Shown here piece by piece: positions 1 through 6,542 of a stretch of 8,185 bases of DNA. Numbering within the stretch: position 1 is the first letter of the stretch; every line of letters begins with the position of its first letter. Made by a program: the position numbers and the translations under genes. The DNA lies in the NCBI GenBank assembly GCA_002431965.1, contig DJEW01000041.1:1-8185 (forward strand). The letters run 5' to 3'. The notes under the pieces are model-generated. The model did no database searches. It saw only the letters and a list, made by a program, of their open reading frames with translations, and was not told the origin of the DNA. The stretch is from Clostridiales bacterium UBA5888. GTDB lineage: Bacteria > Bacillota > Clostridia > Oscillospirales > Oscillospiraceae.

Positions 1-22
1 CCCTCTCGGCGACAGCTTGTTT

Positions 23-51
23 AGTATACTCTAGGTTTTTTTATTTGTCAA
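23..51 (-). promoter_or_regulatory. Strong sigma-A promoter, downstream member of a tandem pair
   Basis: On the minus strand TTGACA (46-51) and TATACT (23-28) are separated by exactly 17 bp. The sequence just upstream (52-78) is rich in A and T tracts, like an UP element. The start would fall near position 16, so the transcript leaves the window at its left edge and the gene it serves is not visible. The perfect -35, the A-rich upstream region and the tandem arrangement resemble rRNA or tRNA operon promoters; that identity is inference. Confidence 0.75.
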
Positions 52-104
52 GAGGTTTTTTAGATTTTTTTGAAATCTTTTGTCTCAACTCTGTTCCCCG
101 GAGC

Positions 105-125
105 AGCGCCCGCCTCGCGGGTGCT
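105..125 (-). other. GC-rich hairpin at the start of the upstream tandem transcript
   Basis: The arms AGC/GCT (outer) and CCCGC/GCGGG (inner) form an 8-bp stem with one A/C mismatch and a 3-nt loop when read on the minus strand. It begins at about the expected start site of the promoter at 131-160. No T run follows, so it is not an intrinsic terminator. It may stabilise or shape the leader RNA between the two promoters; its function is unknown. Confidence 0.4.
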
Positions 126-130
126 TGGAT

Positions 131-160
131 AATATAGCACCGGAAGCCCTGCTTTGTCAA
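131..160 (-). promoter_or_regulatory. Strong sigma-A promoter, upstream member of a tandem pair
   Basis: On the minus strand TTGACA (155-160) and TATATT (131-136) are separated by 18 bp. It lies 109 bp upstream of a second promoter in the same direction (23-51). Phased A/T tracts sit directly upstream of the -35 (162-194). There is no open reading frame between the two promoters on this strand, consistent with a stable-RNA operon starting beyond the left edge. Confidence 0.7.
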
Positions 161-161
161 C

Positions 162-194
162 ACTTTTTTACGAAAAAACAAAAACTTTTTTACG
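162..194 (-). repeat. Direct A/T-tract repeat, likely UP element
   Basis: The 11-bp plus-strand word ACTTTTTTACG occurs at 162-172 and again at 184-194, start to start 22 bp, close to two helical turns. Between them lies another A tract. Positioned immediately upstream of the TTGACA at 155-160, this is what a bent-DNA or alpha-CTD-binding UP element of a very strong promoter looks like. The repeat is seen directly; the function is inferred. Confidence 0.55.
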
Positions 195-259
195 GTTCTA
201 AATGTTGTGGCCGCAGTGCTCCCGGCATACAAAATATGAACTTGTTCGGCACGGTCTGC

Positions 260-931
260 TCAGATACGCTCACCGTATTTGCCGATATAGGGCAGCGGCT
301 CTTTCACGCCATTGACGGCGTTGCTGACACCCTTGAAAACGCAGTAGATGCGAAAAAGGCTGAACACCCAGCCAATGACGGGTATTACGCCGAGAATGTC
401 CGCAAGCACGCCGTATATCAGCAGCACGAGCCCCTGCCGTGCATGGTACATGGCAAAGCTGTCGTCACGGCGCAGGAAAAACGGCAGCAGGAAAAGTATG
501 CTGAAGTATGAGAGCGCCGCAAACATCTTGCTCTCGCCTACGCCGACGGACGGCACGGCGTCTGTCCCGCGCATGCCGGGAGCGCGCGTGGAAGCTGCCT
601 TTTCCTCCTCGCGGCGGCGCCGCTGTTCGCGCTCGTGCTCCATCCGCTCGCGTTCGCGCCGCGCCCGATCCTGTTCACGCTGGCGGCGTTCACGCTCCTG
701 CTGTGCCCAAACGTGGCTCTGCTCCTGCTGCTTTCTGCGCTGCTCCTCAAGGCGGGTGCGCAGCTCATCATTTGAAAAGCCGTAATATTTCCCCGTGTCC
801 GCCGCTGATGCCGAACCCGCTGATGACGCGGCGCTCGCCGCCGCGCGCTCCTCGCTCTCATCATAGCCGCAGGCAAGGCACTTTGTCTGACCGTCAGGTA
901 TATATGCGCCGCATTTATCGCAGTAAGCCAT
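260..931 (-). CDS. Zinc-ribbon / charged-helix / DUF4870-like membrane protein
   Basis: This is a 223-residue protein with three parts. Residues 1-24 form a zinc ribbon with CxxC pairs at C4/C7 and C18/C21 (YCDKCG, CLACGYD). Residues about 50-115 are extremely rich in R, E and Q and should form a long charged helix or coiled coil. Residues about 133-223 hold two to three hydrophobic segments resembling the DUF4870/Tic20-like family (FAALSYFSILFLLPFFL, then HARQGLVLLIYGVL). The start at 931 is chosen because GGGAG lies 8 nt upstream; an in-frame ATG at 952 lies upstream of that site and would have none. It has its own promoter (965-993). No enzymatic motif is visible. A membrane protein with a cytoplasmic metal-binding head is likely, but its role is unknown. 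The domain call is by resemblance only. Confidence 0.8.
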   Translation of the reverse strand: MAYCDKCGAYIPDGQTKCLACGYDESEERAAASAASSAGSASAADTGKYYGFSNDELRTRLEEQRRKQQEQSHVWAQQERERRQREQDRARRERERMEHEREQRRRREEEKAASTRAPGMRGTDAVPSVGVGESKMFAALSYFSILFLLPFFLRRDDSFAMYHARQGLVLLIYGVLADILGVIPVIGWVFSLFRIYCVFKGVSNAVNGVKEPLPYIGKYGERI

Positions 932-964
932 TTTCTTTTCTCCCGATAGCATAACATTGGTTAT

Positions 965-993
965 ATTATACTCTCGGCAGCGCTCTTTTTCAA
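965..993 (-). promoter_or_regulatory. Sigma-A promoter of the zinc-ribbon membrane protein gene
   Basis: On the minus strand TTGAAA (988-993) and a perfect TATAAT (965-970) are separated by 17 bp. A start near 958 would give a leader of about 27 nt containing the GGGAG ribosome site before the ATG at 931. It lies in the 108-bp gap after the sleB-like gene, so the two genes are probably transcribed separately. Confidence 0.8.
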
Positions 994-1039
994 CTACTAT
1001 ATTGAATGAGGTCAGCTCGGGTCACCCCATGGAAAACGT

Positions 1040-1729
1040 TCATGAGCAGAACATGTGCTTGCCGATCGTGACTATAGCCGGGCGCGACCATATCCACGCG
1101 CTTGTCGCGGTGGACGGGTTGAAGTAATAGATCGCGCCGCTGCTCGGATCCCAGCCGTTCAGGGCGTCCTGCGCCGCGCGGTAGGCGCTTTCCGCAACGG
1201 GTTGGTCAAACTGTCCGTCGTCCAGGCAGGAAAATGCACCGGGCTGATATATAACTCCGGATATGGAGTTTGGAAACGATGCGTGGTTGACGCGGTTGAG
1301 CACCACCGCGCCAACGGCGACCTGTCCTTCATACGGCTCACCGCGCGATTCCGCCGAGATCAGCCGCGCAAGAAGATCCACATCCCCCGAACCTCCGCCT
1401 GCCGGCGAAGCATCAGAACCGCCGCCCATATCCGTCGGCAGTCCGAGCGCCGCAAGCGTCTGCGCGCCGCATTGACCGTCCGCCGTGAGTCCGTTGGACT
1501 GCTGAAAATATTTGACCGCCTTTTCCGTGCCGCTGCCGTACACGCCGTCGACGGCGCCGGAATAATAACCCCACGCCTTCAGCCGCGTCTGTATCTCCGT
1601 GACCCCCGCGCCTGTCGCGCCCTTTTTATAAAGGTCTGCCGCCGCATACTGGCTTCCGGCGGCAAACGCAAAGTTGAGTGCAACGAGAACCGCAACGGTC
1701 ATAAGCGTTTTCTTCATGCTGATACGCAC
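1040..1729 (-). CDS. sleB: Spore cortex-lytic enzyme, SleB-type
   Basis: The product resembles the SleB germination hydrolase, a lytic transglycosylase that cuts muramic-lactam-containing cortex peptidoglycan. From a GTG start at 1729 it has 229 residues. An N-terminal hydrophobic signal segment ends near residue 25. A PG_binding_1 domain spans about 36-97 (GVTEIQTRLKAWGYY, GSGTEKAVKYFQ). A Gly/Ser/Pro linker follows. The C-terminal Hydrolase_2 domain spans about 115-229 and carries LISAESRGEPYEGQ with putative catalytic E127, then VGAVVLNRV and FSCLDDGQF. I prefer GTG 1729 because GGAGGTG ends 7 nt before it. ATG 1747 lies upstream of that SD, and ATG 1717 is 19 nt from it. No ypeB partner is adjacent. 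A sigma-G type promoter precedes it (1761-1790), fitting forespore expression. The family call is firm; the start is less so. Confidence 0.88.
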   Translation of the reverse strand: MRISMKKTLMTVAVLVALNFAFAAGSQYAAADLYKKGATGAGVTEIQTRLKAWGYYSGAVDGVYGSGTEKAVKYFQQSNGLTADGQCGAQTLAALGLPTDMGGGSDASPAGGGSGDVDLLARLISAESRGEPYEGQVAVGAVVLNRVNHASFPNSISGVIYQPGAFSCLDDGQFDQPVAESAYRAAQDALNGWDPSSGAIYYFNPSTATSAWIWSRPAIVTIGKHMFCS

Positions 1730-1738
1730 CAAAAAGCA

Positions 1739-1773
1739 CCTCCGCATACATATTCAGCGATAGTATGCGGAGG
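1739..1773 (-). terminator. Hairpin after thrS that masks the sleB ribosome site; possible terminator
   Basis: An 11-bp perfect inverted repeat (CCTCCGCATAC at 1739-1749 with GTATGCGGAGG at 1763-1773) can extend by three pairs past one bulged base to a 6-nt loop. On the minus strand its 3' arm ends in GGAGG, the ribosome-binding site of the sleB-like gene, and is followed by TGC then TTTTT. It could act as the thrS intrinsic terminator, though the T run is short and offset. It could also sequester the sleB SD in any read-through transcript from thrS. The structure is seen; which function dominates is inference. Confidence 0.6.
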
Positions 1774-1790
1774 CGCGGGAGGTTTTATTC
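1761..1790 (-). promoter_or_regulatory. Sigma-G (forespore) promoter of the sleB-like gene
   Basis: On the minus strand GAATA (1786-1790) is followed after 18 bp by CATACTA (1761-1767). This fits the Bacillus sigma-G consensus (GHATR, 17-18 bp, CATNHTA) at every position. Bacillus sleB is known to be sigma-G dependent. A start near 1754 would give a leader of about 25 nt holding an exposed GGAGGTG ribosome site. The -10 lies in the 5' arm of the hairpin at 1739-1773, so the sigma-G transcript would lack that arm. No good sigma-A promoter is seen here. Confidence 0.7.
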
Positions 1791-1809
1791 TTTTATTCCA
1801 GCGTCAGCC

Positions 1810-3579
1810 TTAGTCGTTCGCGCGGGTCTTTATCTGCCCGGTGATTTTGACGATAAACTCATCCAGCGGCATTGCGCCGAGATCTACACCGCCGCGCGTG
1901 CGCACAGCGACAGTGCCCGCCTCACGCTCCTTGTCGCCCACGACAAGCATATACGGCAGCTTCTGCATCTGCGCCTCGCGTATCTTATAGCCAATCTTTT
2001 CGTTTCTGAGATCGCTTTCAGCGCGAACGCCAGCTGCGGTGAGCTTTGCCTTGACCTCCTCGGCGTAGTCGTTTGCGCGGTCGGTTATGGGCATGACCAT
2101 CGCCTGCACAGGAGACAGCCACACCGGGAACGCGCCGGCGTAATGCTCGGTGATGACGCCGATGAAGCGCTCTATCGAGCCGAAGACGACGCGGTGGATC
2201 ATAACCGGGCAGTGCTTCTCGCCGTCTGCGCCCGTGTACTCCAGCCCGAAGCGTCCGGGCAGCTGATAGTCAAGCTGGATAGTGCCGCACTGCCAGGTAC
2301 GTCCGAGAGAGTCCTGAATGTGGAAGTCGAGCTTCGGACCGTAGAACGCGCCGTCGCCGGGGTTGACCTCGTAGCTCTTGCCGATGCTTGTGATAGCGTC
2401 GGCGAGGGCGGCCGTGGCGATGTCCCAATCCTCGACGGAGCCGATATGGTCGTCCGGCATGGTGGACAGCTCGATCTTATACGGCAGGCCGAAGAGCGAG
2501 TAGACCTCATCGAACAGCTGCGCGATGCGCACGACCTCGTCCTTGATCTGCTCCTGGGCAAGGAGGATGTGCGCGTCATCCTGCGTGAAGCAGCGCACGC
2601 GGAACATGCCGTGCAGCGCGCCGGACAGCTCATGGCGGTGAACGATGCCCAGCTCGCCGTAGCGCAGCGGCAGCTCCTTATAGGAGTGCGGCTCAAGCTC
2701 GTAAACAAGAATGCTGCCGGGGCAGTTCATGGGCTTTATCGCAAAATCCTCACCGTCAATGACGGTGGTGTACATATTATTTTTATAGTGATCCCAATGC
2801 CCGGAGGTTTCCCAAAGGGAGCGGCGCATGATCTGCGGGGTGGAAATCTCCATATAGTCCCACTTTCTGTGTACCTCGCGCCAGTAATCGATGAGCGCAT
2901 TTTTCAGCACCATGCCCTTTGGCAGATAAAACGGGAAGCCGGGCGCTTCATCGCGGAACGCAAAGAGACCCAGCTCACGCCCAAGCTTCCGGTGGTCGCG
3001 GCGCTTTGCCTCCTCAATGCGGGCAAGGTACTCATCCAGCTCCTCCTTCTTCGGGAAGGCGACGCCGTAAATACGCTGGAGCGTCTGGCGGCTGCTGTCG
3101 CCGCGCCAGTAGGCGCTGTTGCAGGCGGTGAGCTTGATCGCGTTGCCCTTTATCCTGCCTGTGGAATCAAGGTGCGGTCCGGCGCAGAGGTCGATGAATT
3201 CGCCCTGCTTATAAAAGCTGATGACCGCATCCTCCGGAAGGTCGTTTATAAGCTCGACCTTATAAGGCTCGTTCCTCTCCTCCATGAGCTTGATAGCTTC
3301 CCCGCGCGGAAGCTCAAAGCGCTCGAGCTTGAGCTTTTCCTTGCAGATCTTGCGCATCTCGCCCTCGATTTTCTCCATTATTTCCGGAGTAAAGGGGAAG
3401 GGAGAGTCCATATCGTAATAAAAGCCGTTCTCTATTGCAGGACCGATGGCAAGCTTGACCTCCGGGTACAGGCGCTTGACCGCCTGCGCCAGCACGTGGG
3501 AGCAGGTGTGCCAATAGGTATGGCGGTATTCCGGATTTTCAAAGCTGAATTTGTTTTCTGCATTTTCCATGTTTTCCAT
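1810..3579 (-). CDS. thrS: Threonyl-tRNA synthetase lacking the TGS domain
   Basis: ThrRS charges tRNA-Thr with threonine in the cytoplasm. The product has 589 residues, about 50 fewer than the E. coli enzyme, because the N-terminal TGS domain is absent. The SAD editing domain carries H24/H28 (HTCSH) and C132/H136 (DLCAGPH). The class II catalytic core has FPFYLPKGMVLKNALIDYW near 216-234, motif 2 (RVRCFTQDDAHI, 328-338) and motif 3 (HRVVFGSIERFIG, 462-474). The expected zinc ligands are C286, H337 and H462. The anticodon-binding domain follows from about residue 488. The start at 3579 is chosen because AGGAGG lies 9 nt upstream; the frame continues to a GTG at 3597, but that overlaps upstream of the SD. 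A threonine T-box leader and its own promoter precede it. It is followed after 36 bp by a hairpin and then the sleB-like gene. Confidence 0.97.
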   Translation of the reverse strand: MENMENAENKFSFENPEYRHTYWHTCSHVLAQAVKRLYPEVKLAIGPAIENGFYYDMDSPFPFTPEIMEKIEGEMRKICKEKLKLERFELPRGEAIKLMEERNEPYKVELINDLPEDAVISFYKQGEFIDLCAGPHLDSTGRIKGNAIKLTACNSAYWRGDSSRQTLQRIYGVAFPKKEELDEYLARIEEAKRRDHRKLGRELGLFAFRDEAPGFPFYLPKGMVLKNALIDYWREVHRKWDYMEISTPQIMRRSLWETSGHWDHYKNNMYTTVIDGEDFAIKPMNCPGSILVYELEPHSYKELPLRYGELGIVHRHELSGALHGMFRVRCFTQDDAHILLAQEQIKDEVVRIAQLFDEVYSLFGLPYKIELSTMPDDHIGSVEDWDIATAALADAITSIGKSYEVNPGDGAFYGPKLDFHIQDSLGRTWQCGTIQLDYQLPGRFGLEYTGADGEKHCPVMIHRVVFGSIERFIGVITEHYAGAFPVWLSPVQAMVMPITDRANDYAEEVKAKLTAAGVRAESDLRNEKIGYKIREAQMQKLPYMLVVGDKEREAGTVAVRTRGGVDLGAMPLDEFIVKITGQIKTRAND

Positions 3580-3606
3580 TGTGCTTATCCTCCTCACAAA
3601 TTGAAA

Positions 3607-3641
3607 GCACCCTTGACGCGCTTACGGCGCGTCAAGGGTGC
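3607..3641 (-). terminator. Intrinsic terminator of the thrS T-box leader
   Basis: A perfect 15-bp stem (3607-3621 with 3627-3641) has a 5-nt loop. On the minus strand it begins GCACCCTT, the same bases that form the 3' strand of the T-box antiterminator, so the two structures exclude each other. The T run after it is short (TTTCAATTT), weaker than is usual. The thrS SD follows about 12 nt downstream. Confidence 0.85.
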
Positions 3642-3826
3642 AGATTGCACGGTTCCACCTTGAGTTTTAACTCATTAACGCCGTAACGCGCGTTAAACGG
3701 GAGAGAATTTCCTCTCTCCGGCTCGGGAGCGGTGACGCCTGAAGCGCGCGCCGGGGCGGCTTGCAGCCTGAGGCAGCCCTCTCTGTGCGGCGGCTATCTT
3801 CGGTCTTCTCCGTCTATGCCTTTGCT
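3634..3826 (-). promoter_or_regulatory. Threonine T-box riboswitch (specifier ACC)
   Basis: This leader RNA binds uncharged tRNA-Thr and then permits read-through into thrS. Stem I shows the distal-loop motif GGCTGCAAGCC (3758-3768) and a basal helix GGAG/CTCC. The specifier ACC (3731-3733), a threonine codon, precedes CTCCCGAGC. Further stems are TTAACGC/GCGTTAA and TGAGTT/AACTCA. The antiterminator is clear: AAGG (3658-3661), the 7-nt bulge TGGAACC, GTGC, loop AATCT, then GCAC and CCTT (3634-3641). The bulge base after TGG is A, predicting a U discriminator on the cognate tRNA. Its 3' strand is the 5' arm of the terminator. The promoter lies at 3834-3862. Confidence 0.92.
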
Positions 3827-3833
3827 GTGATTT

Positions 3834-3862
3834 ATATTATCACCGCTTTTACGCCTTGTCAA
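3834..3862 (-). promoter_or_regulatory. Sigma-A promoter of the thrS T-box transcript
   Basis: On the minus strand a perfect TTGACA (3857-3862) and TAATAT (3834-3839) are separated by 17 bp, giving a start near 3827 just before T-box stem I. The TGA inside TTGACA is the stop codon of the upstream P-type ATPase gene (3859-3861), so the coding region and the promoter share bases. Confidence 0.88.
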
Positions 3863-6495
3863 TCGCTTTTGGCGCACTTTCTCTGCACAAGCTTGACAAT
3901 TTCGACAATCGGGATGACGCAGGCACCGATAATAACGGCAACGGCGTACTCTCTGAAGCTGACGGCGGTGAAGTCAAACGCAGCGGCGAGCACCGGTATC
4001 TCGCACACAACGGTCGTTGCAAGAAGAGACGCGGCGGCAGATCCGACGAGCATCCAGTTCATTGTCGGCAGGGCAAAGATGCTGCCGCGCTGGGAGCGCA
4101 TATTGAACGAGTGGAATATCTCAGCCATGGACATTGTGAGAAATGCCATGGTTGTGCCGTGGGCGCTGTTCGTGAGTGCCCATGTGCCGGTTTCCATGTA
4201 ATGCCCGACAAAATAGCTCAAAAGCACAAGCGCAGACACGAGCACGCCCTGATACATGATGTCCACGCCCATGCCGCCGGCAAAGATGCCCGCCCTGGCG
4301 TCGCGCGGCTTGCGCTTCATGATGTCCGGCTCCGCCTTCTCCATACCAAGCGCAAGCGCCGGGAAGCAGTCGGTCACGAGATTGATCCACAGCAGATGCA
4401 CAGGCTGGAGTATCGTAAAGCCCATAAGCGTGGCAGTAAAGATGGATATGACCTCGCTCATATTCGAGCCGAGCAGGAACTGTATGCACTTGCGGATATT
4501 GTCATATATCCTCCGTCCCTCCTCGACCGCGGCGACGATCGTGGCAAAATTATCGTCCGCAAGCACCATATCGGCGGCGCTCTTGGTGACGTCCGTGCCG
4601 GTGATGCCCATGCCGACTCCGATGTCGGCGGACTTGATGCTCGGCGCGTCGTTCACACCGTCGCCGGTCATGGCGGTGACATAGCCCGCATCGCGCCATG
4701 CGTTGACAATACGTGTCTTATGCTCCGGCTGAACACGGGCATATACACTGATGTTTTTGAACACATTTTTGAATTCCTCGTCGCTGAGCTGGCTGAGCTG
4801 TGCGCCGGTGATGGCGTAGGTGCCGTCCGTGAGGATGCCGAGCTCGCGCGCGATGGCGGCGGCGGTGTCGATATGATCGCCGGTTATCATGATAGGACGG
4901 ATGCCAGCCTCGCGGCACTCCTTTATCGCCGCGGCGACCTCCGGGCGCACCGGGTCGATCATGCCGCAAAGGCCGAGGAAGCACAGGTCCTTTTCAAGAT
5001 CCTCCGGCTCGTTGGAGTCGGGCTTTGCGCTCCAAACCCGCTCGGCGCAGGCAAGCACGCGCAGCGCACGATCCGCCATTTCCTTGTTCGCGCGCTCCAC
5101 ACGCTCGCGGTATGCCGCGGTCATCGGCTTCATCTCGCCGTTTTCCATGTAGCTTGTGCATTTTGCGAGCAGCACATCCGGCGCACCCTTGGTGTACTGG
5201 ATGCAGCCGTTGTCAGTGAGGTGCACGGTGCTCATGAGCTTGCGCGCCGAGTCGAACGGCGCTTCTCCGCAGCGTATGAACTTTGCTTTGAGAGTGTTCT
5301 TGTTGAGACCGAGCTTATTTGCCCACGCAACAAGCGCCGCTTCCGTCGGCTCGCCTGTGACGGCGCCGCCGTCGCCCAGCTCCGCATCGGAGCAGAGCGC
5401 CATTGCCGCAGCAAGCTTTTTTTCGTCATCGCCGAAGAAGTCAACGACGGTCATCTTGTTCTGCGTGAGCGTTCCGGTTTTATCCGAGCAGATTATCTGC
5501 GCGCAGCCGAGAGTCTCCACCGCCGTGAGACGGCGGATTATCGCATTGCGTTTGGACATATTGGTAACGCCGATGGAGAGCACCACCGTCACGACTGCGG
5601 CAAGCCCCTCCGGTATGGCGGCAACAGCAAGAGACACGGCGATCATAAAGGAATCAAGCACGACCTCAAAGCCCAGTCCGCCTGCGCGCAGAAGCTGCAC
5701 GGCGAACACGAGAACGCATACGCCAAGCACCAGCCATGTCAGTATTTTTGAAAGCTGACCAAGCTTTATCTGAAGCGGCGTCGCGCCGTCCTCCGCCTTT
5801 GAAAGCGCGTCGGCGATCTTGCCCATTTCGGTGTCCATGCCGGTGGCGGTGATGACGGCGCTGCCGCGCCCATAAGCGACGGTGCTGCCCATGTAAACCA
5901 TGTTGCGGCGGTCTCCAAGGGGAATGTCCTTCTGCTCGCCCAGCTCAAGGAACTGAATGAACTTGCTTACCGGGACGGATTCGCCGGTCAGCGCGGCTTC
6001 CTCAAGCTTGAGACTGGCGCTTTGCAGAATGCGCGCGTCTGCCGGCACGGCATCGCCCGCTTCAAGCATTATCACGTCGCCCACAACGAGCTCCTCGCTA
6101 GGCACGGTGCAAAGCTTTCCGCCGCGAAGCACATGCGACACAGCGGCGCTCATCTCCTGCAGAGCTTCTATAGCTTTCTCCGCCTTGCTCTCCTGATAAA
6201 CGCCGAGCACTGCGTTGACGATGACAACTGCAAGAATGATTATCACGTCGGCAAAGCTTTCACCCTCGACAACGGCTAGCACGCCGCTTATCACCGCCGC
6301 CGCAAGCAGGATGATTATCATCGGATCCGCCATCTGCTCAAAGAAGCGAAGAATAAGCGACTTTGACGGCGGAGCGCTCAGCTTGTTGCGCCCGTTTTCA
6401 TCAAGACGGCGCTGCGCCTCCTCGGCGGTCAGTCCGTCGGGGCTGCTTTTCACCTCTCGCAGCACATCTTCCTTTTTCTCAAGATAATACTTCAT
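3859..6495 (-). CDS. Ca2+/Mn2+-type P-type ATPase (P2A-like)
   Basis: This is an 878-residue membrane ATPase of the SERCA/PMR1 class that pumps divalent cations out of the cytoplasm. It has an N-terminal cation-ATPase domain (KKEDVLREVKSS, LTAEEAQRRL) and M1/M2 near residues 58-100. The actuator loop TGES begins at T170, M4 has IPEGL at 294-298, and the phosphorylation site DKTGT is at D338. The nucleotide-binding motif KGAPD and the hinge TGDGVND (610-616) follow. M5 has SNMSE (N678, E681) and M6 has NLVTD (N705, D709), so the main Ca2+-site residues of SERCA are present. M4 reads PEGLA rather than PEGLP. The start at 6495 is chosen because GGGGAG lies 5 nt upstream; ATG 6531 lies before it. 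A yybP-ykoY Mn2+ riboswitch in the leader argues for Mn2+ export as at least part of its job. Mn2+ versus Ca2+ preference cannot be read from sequence alone. Confidence 0.95.
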   Translation of the reverse strand: MKYYLEKKEDVLREVKSSPDGLTAEEAQRRLDENGRNKLSAPPSKSLILRFFEQMADPMIIILLAAAVISGVLAVVEGESFADVIIILAVVIVNAVLGVYQESKAEKAIEALQEMSAAVSHVLRGGKLCTVPSEELVVGDVIMLEAGDAVPADARILQSASLKLEEAALTGESVPVSKFIQFLELGEQKDIPLGDRRNMVYMGSTVAYGRGSAVITATGMDTEMGKIADALSKAEDGATPLQIKLGQLSKILTWLVLGVCVLVFAVQLLRAGGLGFEVVLDSFMIAVSLAVAAIPEGLAAVVTVVLSIGVTNMSKRNAIIRRLTAVETLGCAQIICSDKTGTLTQNKMTVVDFFGDDEKKLAAAMALCSDAELGDGGAVTGEPTEAALVAWANKLGLNKNTLKAKFIRCGEAPFDSARKLMSTVHLTDNGCIQYTKGAPDVLLAKCTSYMENGEMKPMTAAYRERVERANKEMADRALRVLACAERVWSAKPDSNEPEDLEKDLCFLGLCGMIDPVRPEVAAAIKECREAGIRPIMITGDHIDTAAAIARELGILTDGTYAITGAQLSQLSDEEFKNVFKNISVYARVQPEHKTRIVNAWRDAGYVTAMTGDGVNDAPSIKSADIGVGMGITGTDVTKSAADMVLADDNFATIVAAVEEGRRIYDNIRKCIQFLLGSNMSEVISIFTATLMGFTILQPVHLLWINLVTDCFPALALGMEKAEPDIMKRKPRDARAGIFAGGMGVDIMYQGVLVSALVLLSYFVGHYMETGTWALTNSAHGTTMAFLTMSMAEIFHSFNMRSQRGSIFALPTMNWMLVGSAAASLLATTVVCEIPVLAAAFDFTAVSFREYAVAVIIGACVIPIVEIVKLVQRKCAKSD

Positions 6496-6542
6496 ACACG
6501 CTCCCCTTTCACTTTCATAGCATTTTAACACGCCGCGGGCAT

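Noticed and set aside
62..78. AGATTT/AAATCT hairpin as a terminator
   Set aside because: Only six A-T-rich pairs. It falls in the A-rich region upstream of the -35 at 46-51, and AT-tract composition explains it better.
80..511. 143-codon plus-strand frame over the tandem promoters
   Set aside because: It crosses the promoter region and the 3' half of the zinc-ribbon gene. It has no SD and no protein-like pattern.
1008..1030. GGTCA-containing short inverted repeat as the sleB terminator
   Set aside because: Only about five pairs, with a wobble, a long loop and no T run on the minus strand.
1730..1747. ATG at 1747 as start of the sleB-like gene
   Set aside because: It lies upstream of the only good SD (GGAGGTG) and inside the hairpin arm. 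GTG 1729 has proper spacing.
1055..1813. 252-codon plus-strand frame opposite the cortex-lytic enzyme
   Set aside because: It is a shadow of the SleB-like gene, with no recognisable domain and an arginine-rich composition.
1765..3663. 632-codon open frame on the plus strand
   Set aside because: It is antisense to thrS, whose class II synthetase motifs are unmistakable. The plus-strand product has no family features and arises from high GC and codon bias.
5602..5616. PEGLA instead of PEGLP in M4 of the ATPase as a broken metal site
   Set aside because: The acidic ligand E296 is intact, and as I recall PEGLA occurs in many clostridial homologues, so it is not evidence of loss of function.
3856..5751. 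631-codon open frame on the plus strand
   Set aside because: It lies antisense to the P-type ATPase and is rich in H, R and A in the manner of shadow frames. No SD or domain supports it.
6496..6531. ATG at 6531 as start of the ATPase
   Set aside because: It precedes the GGGGAG site, and the extra 12 residues are unlike the family N-terminus. ATG 6495 begins MKYYLEKKEDVL.
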